From assembly GCF_000003605.2 (NCBI RefSeq), contig NW_003119933.1, positions 224,410-276,112 of the forward strand: DNA of 51,703 bases, given 5' to 3'. Positions 12,801 to 22,526 of the stretch are shown piece by piece; position 1 is the stretch's first letter; each line of letters starts with the position of its first letter. A model generated the notes under the pieces. The model saw only the letters and a list, made by a program, of their open reading frames with translations, ran no database searches and had not been told where the DNA came from. This DNA comes from Saccoglossus kowalevskii. Taxonomy: Eukaryota > Hemichordata > Enteropneusta > Harrimaniidae. Made by a program: the position numbers and the translations under genes.

Positions 12801-15800
12801 ATTGGATCATAATGATAGAAATGAACTATGTAATAGTGATAATGGGTTAGACAATGATGAAAAAGACTACAGTGCATTTGTCATGGAAAGTGATGAGGAA
12901 CATAGTTTAATAATGGACATACGTAGTGATGTGTCAGAACAAGAAGCATCAAACAGAGATGAAACACCCGACCCTGAGCTTGCTTTCGATGATGAAAATA
13001 ATAAGAATGATGTAGAGAATGCAGAGGATAAAAATATAGTCAGTCTAGGTGATGTTGATCAGCACAGAGATGACCATGGAAGCACCGATAATGAGAATTC
13101 TGACGATAATGCTGTAGGTAATATGGAGGAAGAAAATATAGTCTGTCTAAGTGATGTTGATCAGCACAGAGATGACCATGGAAGCACTGATAATGAGAAT
13201 TCTGATGATAATGCTGTAGGTAATATGGAGGAAGAAAATATAGTCAGTCTAGGTGATGTTGATCAGCACAGAGATGATCATGGAAGCACTGATAATGAGA
13301 ATTCTGATGATAATGCTGTAGGTAATATGGAGGAAGAAAATATAGTCAGTCTAAGTGATGTTGATCAGCACAGAGATGACCATGGAAGCACTGATAATGA
13401 GAATTCTGATGATAATGCTGTAGGTAATATGGAGGAAGAAAATATAGTCAGTCTAAGTGATGTTGATCAGCACAGAGATGACCATGGAAGCACTGATAAT
13501 GAGAATTCTGATGATAATGCTGTAGGTAATATGGAGGAAGAAAATATAGTCAGTCTAGGTGATGTTCACCAACACAGAGATGAAAGTGGAAGCACTGATA
13601 ATGAGAATGCTGATGATAATTCTGTAAAGGATGTGGGGATAGAAAATGTGGTAGGTCTAGGTGATGTTGACCTGCACAGAAATAACCATAAAAACTTTGA
13701 TAATGGTGCTGATGCTGTAGAAAATAATGAGGAAGAAAATCTAGTCAGTTTAGGTGATGTTGACCAACACAGAGATGACTATGGAAGTACTGATAATGAG
13801 AATGCTGAAGGACCGGAGGATTTCCAGATGCCAAGCGATATGGAAGACATGGTGGCTATTAGTGAGGTTGGTGAAAGTTCAAATGAATGTCAGCTCGGGG
13901 AGGAAGAGGAGGATGTACTGGAGACGGGTGGTGCTGATGTTAATGATAGAGTTGAAGATCCTGAACAAAAGGATTTTGAGAAGAATGCTGCATTAGATGG
14001 GAAAGAAGAGGGTGAAATGGAGGATGATGGAGATGTGAGATGGGTTATCACAAAGACAACTGATGTAGTGACTGGAATAAAAGAAACTACCGGTGATGAT
14101 ACTGAAGAAGGTGAAATTATTGAAACTAGACATGACAAATCAAGATATCGTGGCAGGGAGCGAACACAAGACAGCAGAATTGTACAGTTAAATAGGAAAA
14201 GAAATAGTGAAAGCTTTGGTGCAGACAATACAATCCATGATGCAGATTCTCCAAACTATCGACAATGGGAACTGTCTACCAATCCCAAAATACCTATCTG
14301 TGAACTTCCTCGGATTCCAAGAATCAAAGGAAATGCAAGTGTCAACAGAGCCAAGAGCAGGGATTCTGATAAAAACAAATCCAAAAGTGCAAAAAAGAGT
14401 AAAAAAGATAAGGATAAGCCCAAGGAAAGGAAGGAAAAAAAGAAAGTTGATAAGAAAAAGAAAAGTGGAGAAAAAAGTTCAGACAAAAAGGACAAAAGAG
14501 ATAAGCGTCCTCGCTCTGAAAGTTCTGATCGTTTTAAAAGAAGGAAATCTGATGATTATTCTAAAGAAAAAAGTGCATCCTGGAGAAATGATCATGGGGA
14601 TAAGATATACCGTAAAGTTGAAAGGACAGAAAGAGACATTACAATCAGTGTAAGGAATACAGATAGGCGTGATAAAGTCAGACGAGAATTGACTCCTGCT
14701 GAGAAGTTTAGAGAACGGAGACGAGATGAGGACAGGAGTATCAGTCGTGGAAGACAAAGGAGTAGAGAGAGGGATAGAAAGATCTCTAAGGCTTCACCAC
14801 TTCATGAATCACCGATGCGTAGCTCATCTCTTGAGAGATATCGAAAAGATAGGTGGCGGGGAGATAACAGAGGACAAGAAAGTGTCAGATACTGGGATGA
14901 GAAATTTAAAGAAAGGGAGTGGGATAGGTACAAAGTTCAACATGGTGATGTGTGGAGAGTGGATCGAACTTTGATGTGGGGTGAGGGTCGAAGGGAAGTT
15001 TTCTTTCATAAAGAACCTGAGCGATTGAGGTTTGAAACAACACAGGACAGTATGCGCAGAAAGAGTCCTCCTTTGCATTCAGATGGCAGAGAGGAAAGAT
15101 ACAGAAGGAAGGGGAATGTTTTGAAAGATAGAAGAGGGGATGTAAAAGAGACTGAACAATGGAAAGAGTCTGAAAGCAAACCCAAACTACATGTAGAAGC
15201 TAAACTAGAAGTGAAGTACAGTTTGAACAGGAAGGATGCTAAAAAGGCAGAATTTAAAACTGAGAAAAATCGAGATCATAGGAAGGGTGATAAAGAGAAA
15301 GAAAGACCTAAAGAAAACATAAAACAGGACCAGGAGAATAAAAATGTTGAAACTGTGAAAGTAAAACATAGAAGTGGAAAAAAAGAAAAAGAAATGAAAT
15401 TTGATAATATTGAGACTAAACCTAAAGGTGTAAACATGCCTAATGTGGAAAAAAGGGAAAATGGGGTTAAAAGGACAGTAGAGTTGGAAGGTTTAAAACT
15501 AATAGAGCCTTCAGAACCTTGTGAAAAAAATGTAAAAAAGCAGAGGACAAGTTCTTGTTCTGAAGCAGCAGATGAGGCTGGTAGGTTGGATATTGTTAAT
15601 GACTGGTTGACCAGTCATGTCATTGCAAAGGACGTTTCTCCTATGTTGGAACAAAGTAAAAGTAATGTCAAATCACTTCCGCACAACAATGACAGTAAAA
15701 GTGATGATCAATCTTCATCAGATGCAGCTGTTAAGAAACCTAAACAAACTTCCTCCACGGATCAAAATCAAGAGAAAAAAGAGACTGTTTATGATCCATT

Positions 15801-18800
15801 TGAACCAACTCGGACTCCAAGTCCACTTGTACATGCTAATAGTATGACTAAAAATGTTTTTGAATTGCCGTCTCAAACTGGGCCACAACAGAATGTGGCT
15901 GCATGTGTGCCGCCACTTGTCCCTTCTGATGTAAATGCACTTAACTTTGTTGGTGTTCGTCCGCCACCCCCACACCAGCCATTGGCACCCAGAATGGGTC
16001 TGAGACCAAATATACAACAGATTTTAGCAAACACTGGAGTGCCTTTAAATTTACAGCATATAGTAAGAATGCCAGTTCCTCGGCCTGGAATACGACCGTT
16101 ATTGAATTTCTCTGGAAACATGAGTAATCCTCTTATGAACCAAGTGAGATTGTTAAATTTACTGCCAGCTCTTGTCAGTCAAAAAAATCAGTTGGGAAAT
16201 CAGTTTATGCAACAGAGGCAACAACAACAAAATGCAGATCAGTTTAGGCCACAGCAAAGTACAAACATTGGGAGTGCATTTGTTGGATCCTATGGATCTG
16301 TTCCCCCTCAACAAACGTCTGCAACAAGCATTCTGCCAAGTCATCACATTGTTAAGCAAACAAACACTCTTATAAACAGTCCAAAGGGAAAAGCAAAAAT
16401 GACACCACCTCCACCCACTGCAACAAGACCTGCCTCACCTCCTGCTGAATCCATAGAAACTGTTGACATGGAAATTGATATGTCTCCAGATAGTGATGAA
16501 GGCAAATTAGAAGTCATGCCAAGCATTGAAGAAGATGTTGAATCATCTGCAGTTGAACTTTATAACAAAGGTAGTCGTGAAAGGGTATGTATCATTTTCA
16601 TATTATTTTTAATTCAAGACTGACGTTTCTCATAAGGTTTATGTATGAGTAATCAAATGAATTAATGTATTCATGATTGTAAACATCACAGTTGTGGTTA
16701 GAATCTTGTAAATGCACAAGGTAATAAGTTGCCATTACCGACTTACTGTGATTACTGGCTATCACAATGAAAAAAAAACAGCTGCTCTGCCCCATACACA
16801 GCATATTTATACTTTGACTAAAGCTACACTGTCTTGGTCAAAGAGCAAGGGCTGATTTACAATAGTGATTTACAATTTATGTCAAGTTAACTTTTGTGAT
16901 TACCCCCTCGGCATATGAATACAACCGTAGTGGTTTACTATCTGCATAAAGACAGATGTGTAGCTTTACGGGGATGAACATGTATGGCCAGAATAATAGG
17001 TCACATGACCGAGATTGGTATAAGCACTAGCAGTACACGTGTTAGGGTAACTAGCCTATTTTGCAAATGATAGTATTTTAGTGAATGGTGGCAATTTTGT
17101 CAGTATTAGGCAGAGTTTTTACTATTAGTTCCTATGGTGGAGATACAATGCTACATTGTGTATCTCATTGTCTGAAGTGATCTAGGGCGATTTTTTTTTA
17201 TCTTGAATTATTTCAAAAATCTGTGTTTTAAAAGTGACAACAACTGTAATATTGCTTTCACATTGACTTCTATATAAATTTTGGATAATATTTGGCCAAT
17301 TTTCTCTAAATATGGGGATATAAAACACAAAAATGCAGTCTCTTGTTATAGTGGAACTGTACTCTGGGATTGTATATCATGGGATTGTACATAACGAACC
17401 AACAAACATTGTCATGCAATTTATGACAACCTGGAAAATTTGTATCTGTGGTAAAACAAACTTATCTTGCATTATTCCTGAATTTGTTTTCAGTATTTAC
17501 AAAAGCTTCAGCATCAAGAAAGGGTGGTTGAAGAAGTGAAGCTGGCAATAAAACCTTTCTACCAAAAGAAATTAATCGATAAAAATGATTACAAAACCAT
17601 CCTGAGAAAAGCAGTTAATAAGGTAATATATTGCACTACCTTGTAGATCCAATAATAGTACTCACATGCAGTGCCCTAAAGTACACCACAACATTACGAA
17701 TGTTGCTGCATCATTGCCAGCCATAACATTGGCAGTATTTTTTATAATATTCATGAGAAAACAACCAATTAACATTCGCTTTAGAGTTAGAATAACAAGA
17801 TGTTGTTATTACCTATTTTGTGTCAAAATATTGTTGAGTAACTGTAGATTTGCAGTCTAGACATATTAACATTGTCATGTGTAAATATGTTAGGACTGTA
17901 GACAAAGTCTGACAGTACCAGTTTTTCGGTGAGAACAGCTCATTGTCGAAAACTTGCGACACACGGACGTATTCATAAGGAGTATTGACACAAGTTGTCA
18001 CAAGACAAAAGCAGTTCCACTGTGTGTTTGACATCTTAAACACTACTGAACAATAAAGAGGTGTGAATATTTTTAGGCACGTTGTCGAAACAAATGAATA
18101 GGATTAGGAACAATGTACCAGCTCGTTGAAACAAAGTCGGTCACTGTCTTGTTGAATTGGGGGTGCGGTTAGTAATAGGTACTTTTCATGTTTTCAATTT
18201 TTGTTGAGAACTCTTTAACACTGAAGCCGAAATCGGGGGTGCGGTTACTATTAGGTATGCGGTTTATAATAGGATTTTAACGGTAATCAACAATATTTTG
18301 AAGTACAGTGTAGTTCTAATCATCCAGAGCAAACTCAGCAACAAAATCTTAGTGGTTTTCATTGCAACTAATGGATCATAATTTGATTTATTTCTTCAAA
18401 AAATAATTGATGCAATTGCAAACTGCTGAACAGATTTCTGCAGTTTTCATCCAATGTGTACAAAAAGTTTGAAGATTGATTGCTGTATGTACCGATATAC
18501 TTTGTACATACACAGTCCCTATATCACTCTATATAGAGGAACAGTGGTACATACATGTAATTTCAAGGTTTCCTTTGGGAGTGTGAGCATGAATTGATGT
18601 CTCAAAAAATGTTATCCTTGTATCATTCAAATGTTATATAAGTGTGTGTGAATAATTCTGTTGCATCTCACACCGAGGTGATAAATGGAACATGTCAAAA
18701 TAAAAAATGATCTAATGTATTAATAGCTCTAGCCTGTGCTGTACCCTAACTTTACAAATATCTCCTTCTTTTTCAGATTTGCCACAGCAAAAGTGGAGTA

Positions 18801-18986
18801 ATTAACCCAGTTAAAGTACGCAATCTAGTGGAAGGATATGTTAAAAAATATCAAGGCAAGAAACTGCCTGACCAGACTAAAATGAAATTTAGTGGTAGCT
18901 GTAGTAGCAGTAGTTCTAATATTGGTACAAAAGTGAAAAATAATAGTGGACACCACCCAAGAACTTCCAGGACTGACCACCGGTGA
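6850..18986 (+). CDS. PHRF1: PHD and RING finger domain protein PHRF1
   Basis: Nuclear E3 ubiquitin ligase family; the C-terminus binds the phosphorylated RNA polymerase II CTD. Twelve coding exons: 6850-7123, 7634-7762, 8037-8245, 8910-9068, 9353-9500, 9596-9780, 10411-10904, 11182-11307, 11527-11681, 11945-16584, 17494-17622, 18777-18986, giving 2285 aa (human about 1650). The ATG lies in the second exon after an in-frame-stop-free acidic start (MAEKEEF). Domains: acidic N-terminus; C3HC4 RING from about residue 172 (CPVCLN...[13 protein letters not shown]...CPVD); PHD at 258-306 ([21 protein letters not shown]...WFCPEC); Lys/Arg/Thr-rich block about 400-500; acidic 34-aa repeats about 987-1248; Arg/Lys/Glu/Asp-rich region about 1425-1810; [12 protein letters not shown] near 1908; IDMSPDSDE motif; SRI-like C-terminal domain from 2174 ([25 protein letters not shown]). 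Exon 1 ends at a GC donor. The extra length is mostly in the 4.6-kb exon. Confidence 0.95.
13022..13809 (+). repeat. PHRF1: 102-bp coding tandem repeat in PHRF1
   Basis: Eight units of about 102 bp, each coding a 34-aa acidic unit with core [20 protein letters not shown]. The phrase GATGTTGATCAGCAC recurs at 13051, 13153 and 13255 with exact 102-bp spacing. The first six units are nearly identical at DNA level; the seventh is strongly diverged (H-to-L, D-to-N changes) and the eighth partly restored. All keep frame. This looks like recent unequal crossover within a disordered region. Copy number may be polymorphic. Confidence 0.95.
17921..18285 (-). mobile_element. Partial copy of the ACCGTTAAAATC inverted-repeat element
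   Basis: Lies in the PHRF1 intron between 17622 and 18777. It is a reverse-complement match, about 90 percent by eye, to the left half of the element at 46952-47723. It ends with GGATTTTAACGGTA at 18285 and carries three subterminal motifs of the form GGGGTGCGGTTA(G/C)TA or GCGGTTTATAATAGG. Similarity stops abruptly near 17921 and the opposite terminal repeat is absent, so the copy is truncated. Confidence 0.85.
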
Positions 18987-19667
18987 TACTTTTCAGGGGG
19001 GAAAGCAGGTTTTACACAGAGCAAGATTTACTTTTAACAAAAGCAGTATTACATTTAACTGTGTTAGTTATGCATCTAAGGAATGTGTAAACATCATAGT
19101 CGGTAGATGGTGCTAAGCGTTCCACTTTTTCCATCTCATTAACTTAATATTAGAAAATTACAATTTTATTTTATTTTTTATTTAACTTCTAAGACTTTAA
19201 CTTTCAACAGCACAAGCTTGCAGAGAATTATGAATACAAAAATTATTCATTTTTGCTATATATATATATGTAATAATTGTAAATTTACATTTGTGGTTGT
19301 CTTATTGGAGTATTCAGTTAGCACACCAATATTGTAATCATGTATCCCTTTGCCAGATAATTTAGGGATGACAGAAGAAAATGCAATATTGAAACAAGAT
19401 GAGATCTTCAGAAATATTATCGTAAAATTTTTATGTACGAACATAACAAATTAGGGATTTTACTTTATTTGTGATATGGTTTGTAATCATGTGTACTAAA
19501 TTTTCCTGGAATGTAGTATTTTTCACTCATGTTCACACACTAGCATTATATAGGCTATTGTATCTCAGTGGAGATAGTTATTTGAATCATTCACCAGACA
19601 TTCTATCATTGACATCCATTGTAGATGTTTACTGAATATAAGTTGTTTGCATATTTTTGCAATTTTA

Positions 19668-19673
19668 AATAAA
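19668..19673 (+). terminator. PHRF1: PHRF1 polyadenylation signal AATAAA
   Basis: A canonical AATAAA about 680 nt after the PHRF1 stop codon, followed by T-rich and GT-rich sequence (ttgcttttaagtgttt). This is the best candidate for the gene's 3' end. Confidence 0.55.
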
Positions 19674-19689
19674 TATGTACAGATTTGCT

Positions 19690-20160
19690 TTTAAGTGTTT
19701 ATGTTCGTAACTTACAGTAACAATTTTCAAGGAACAAAAATGCACTTTTGTTCCTTGAAAATTCCTCCAATTCAACTGATGCCATCTATCCACTAAAATT
19801 ATAGCTCAGTAGCATCTATCAAAATAAAAAATGGATGTACTGCTCAACTGGCACTTTATTATGAAATAATACATTATATAGTCAAGTCAATGTGAAAGTA
19901 CATTTACATGGGGCTAACAATCATTCAGAACGAAATAAGGTCACATTGTGATCAATGTATATTCTAAGTTTGAATTAAATCTGTTCACACAACTGAGATC
20001 CAGTGTGGTGAAAATGCGATTTTGATGCATTTTTAGCCTTACTAATGCAAAAATGCTCCTGTATATGCATGGCCATCTTCCCTAGCCAAGGTCTAAGTCT
20101 ATTCAGCCAAGCCTCTAAACCTTGGCAGAACTACCATCAAATATGCGTATTCTAACAGCG
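19690..20160. other. Intergenic region downstream of PHRF1
   Basis: No gene recognised. It contains the perfect hairpin at 19722-19763, described separately. The rest is AT-rich without a supported feature. Confidence 0.6.
19722..19763. repeat. Perfect 18-bp stem, 6-nt loop hairpin
   Basis: AATTTTCAAGGAACAAAA (19722-19739) is followed by the loop atgcac and the exact reverse complement at 19746-19763. It sits about 50 bp after the PHRF1 poly(A) signal. It is too short for a typical animal pre-miRNA. It could be a very small foldback element or a 3'-end structure. Confidence 0.9.
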
Positions 20161-20244
20161 CCCCCAGTAGTCAGTTGTGGCTAATCATTGTCCAATCAGT
20201 TTGCGTGTTGCAAATTTCTTTTTTGGCGTTTCATTTTAAACAAA

Positions 20245-20376
20245 ATGGCGGCGCCCATTAATCGTGATATTTGTGATAAAATTGCAAAAGTTGTTGGTGT
20301 TGGTGCCCTCAAGCCTCGTCATGCACATGCAATCGACACAGTTTTGTGTGGGAAGGATAACTTCATAGCGACAAAA
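20245..20376 (+). pseudogene. N-terminal fragment of a RecQ-like DEAD helicase
   Basis: From the ATG at 20245 the frame reads MAAPINRDICDKIAKVVGVG then ALKPRHAHAIDTVLCGKDNF and IATK. This resembles the start of RecQ-family helicases, where a (G/V)xxxLKPxQxxAI segment is followed by GKDxFxxxPTGxGKS. Here similarity stops exactly where the Walker A motif should begin, and the frame continues into unrelated sequence to 20565. His replaces the usual Gln of the Q motif (KPRH). CCAATCAG boxes lie just upstream (20190). It is either a lone first exon without a recognised donor or a truncated duplicate; I favour the latter. No other helicase exon was found nearby. Confidence 0.5.
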
Positions 20377-20416
20377 CAGGAAGTGGAATTTTGTTTTATA
20401 ATTTGGTACGTCCAAG

Positions 20417-20453
20417 CTGATTGGGCGCCTTGTTTCGAGGTGTGCCCAATCAG
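20417..20453. repeat. 10-bp inverted repeat with CCAAT core
   Basis: CTGATTGGGC (20417-20426) and its exact reverse complement GCCCAATCAG (20444-20453) enclose a 17-nt loop. It sits immediately after the helicase-like fragment. A related arrangement with CTGATTGGT/ACCAATCAG occurs at 27707-27744. Confidence 0.7.
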
Positions 20454-21403
20454 ATCTCACTGCTTAAGATACGCAATTATCCTATGCGATCCCACACGAT
20501 ATCGTGTAGAGACCGATAGGTCGAAGACACAGAACAGTGCGATTCGGACGATTATGCATGTCTGATGGGAAAAGTTGGAATGTAATCTTGTATGTCAGGA
20601 ATATGGATCCGGAACGACATTCTTTAATACCAATCAGCCATTTTTAAACCCCAAAAATGCACACAAAAAATGTATCAAGGTCCAATTGTGTTAATGTATG
20701 TGCCAAATTTAAACCAAATTCTTCCATAAACGATTAGGATTGATAAAAATGTGTGATTTTTGACTACCATTGTGAAGCACACAATGGGATTCTTTGCGGT
20801 TAGTATGTGCGCACATGTGTATTCCACTGATATCTCAAGAACCAGTTACAAGTATTAGTTTTCGATGAGTACATAGATGCTCTGGGTTAATTTGCAGACC
20901 AATTTTCCATCATTTCTCAAGAACTAACAATTTCAATGAAATTTGATGATAACACCAAAAAATATTCAGACATGGCCCAGAATACTACGGTAGTAGTTAT
21001 TGCACCCTTCCAGACGAAATCACAAAGACACAAACCAAGTGAAACCAGATTTGAAGATGATAAGTATTCTTTGAGTTAATGAAACAAGACAATTTAAGTG
21101 AAATATTCACCAATATCTTAAATACACATGCTTAAATACAAAGGCACGCAACAATTATATTTGGCCAAAATCGGGTATTAATGTACCCACATTTGAAAAT
21201 GATTTTTAAAAAATGTAGTTATTGTAGCCACAAAAAAATTTACAACACTGAGTCAACGAAGACAGACATTTTCCCCTCGCAAATCTTTTTGTACATCTAT
21301 TATAAAACAGTTAAGATAAAAATGGCAGCTATGTGAAAGAAATACATGTGCATATACAAAGCACGTCCGTGCTGAAAGATTCAGCCACATGCCCACACAC
21401 AGG

Positions 21404-21453
21404 ATAAACCACTGTATATTATATCAATTTGCACGAACAATACAGTGGTTTAT
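21404..21453. repeat. Perfect 14-bp hairpin
   Basis: ATAAACCACTGTAT (21404-21417) and the exact reverse complement ATACAGTGGTTTAT (21440-21453) flank a 22-nt AT-rich loop. No target duplication is evident. It may be a small MITE remnant. Confidence 0.8.
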
Positions 21454-21598
21454 AGTAGCATACATGTAATATTTCAAATTTGAAACCAAAAGTTTAATTT
21501 GGAGCCTAAATCTTGAACAGTTGTAATTGTAACAGTAAATTGTAAGTATGTTGAGGAGATACTGCGTTTAAGTATTGCAACTTGAACGCCTACCTCTC

Positions 21599-21619
21599 GG
21601 GGGGGGGGGGGGGGGGGGG
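21599..21619. repeat. Poly-G homopolymer, 21 bases
   Basis: Uninterrupted run of 21 G residues, seen directly; possible G-quadruplex and assembly-error site. Confidence 0.95.
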
Positions 21620-22526
21620 CTTCAATCCTATGGGAGTTTACAACAATCACAACCCCAAAGTTCTAATAAACTTCTTCAACCCTACAGGCTTCAGTTACCC
21701 CTGTACTCGTAATCGTCTCTTAACCATCTACAAATTAATAAGACACTAGGAACGAGTTCATAAAATAAATTTTTCTTTTAATAGCCTTCAAGAATATTAT
21801 AGTTGCATAAACAGGTGTCAGTAGAACATGGTTGATCACAAACACTATTAGAGAACAGGCAAGATCCCAATTTGTGCTTTGAATCCAAAATAGATATGGA
21901 TTCCATACTTTTGTTCACAACTTAAAACATGCAATAGGGGAGTATCATATATTATATTCTAGCGTTAAAAAAGCAAATACTAGTACCTAATGATATTAAT
22001 ATAATTCCAATGCAAACACCCCATAATGTTATGTACATTAGCAGAGATGAGATATTCGCATTTCATATATTAAGATTCCGATTAATTAAGATGTAAATAT
22101 GAAGCACACTATGAACTATTTTACAAAAAATAGGGGTTAATAGAAGAGTTAGATTGTTAAAAATGCATGTACAACTGTACCAAATATGACAAGTTATAGC
22201 AGACACTGCATAGCTTAGTTTCACCTCAATTTGTGAGTGGTAAATGCATGCTACTCCAAGCAAGTCAGAAACTAAAAAGTCGTGCATTTCTCCAATAGCA
22301 CATACAAGTAAAAAAAAAAAAAAAAAAATCACACAAACGTTAATTCTTAGTAATGTCTCTAAATACAGGTAACACAGCATCCATAAAAATATGGTTATTA
22401 CAAATGCAATTATATTTAGGGTTTCCATCAATGGAAAGCAAATATAAACATACCCGCTACTGTGCTCAGTAGCTGAGAAGAGTTTTGAGGATTACGAGAA
22501 GTTTTAGATTACAAGCAGAATTTTTA

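Larger units (their letters stand above)
20570..22526. other. Intergenic region, no gene recognised
   Basis: AT-rich sequence with many short unsupported open frames. It holds the 14-bp hairpin at 21404-21453 and a 21-base G run at 21599-21619. The part nearest 22526 should be the 3' UTR of the minus-strand zinc-finger gene, but no clear AATAAA on that strand was fixed. Confidence 0.6.

Noticed and set aside
12414-14757. Minus-strand frames opposite the PHRF1 large exon
   Set aside because: Shadows of acidic and Lys/Arg-rich coding sequence, without family similarity.
22063-22431. 122-codon hydrophobic minus-strand frame downstream of the zinc-finger gene
   Set aside because: Driven by A/T runs in a probable 3' UTR; no recognisable family or start context.
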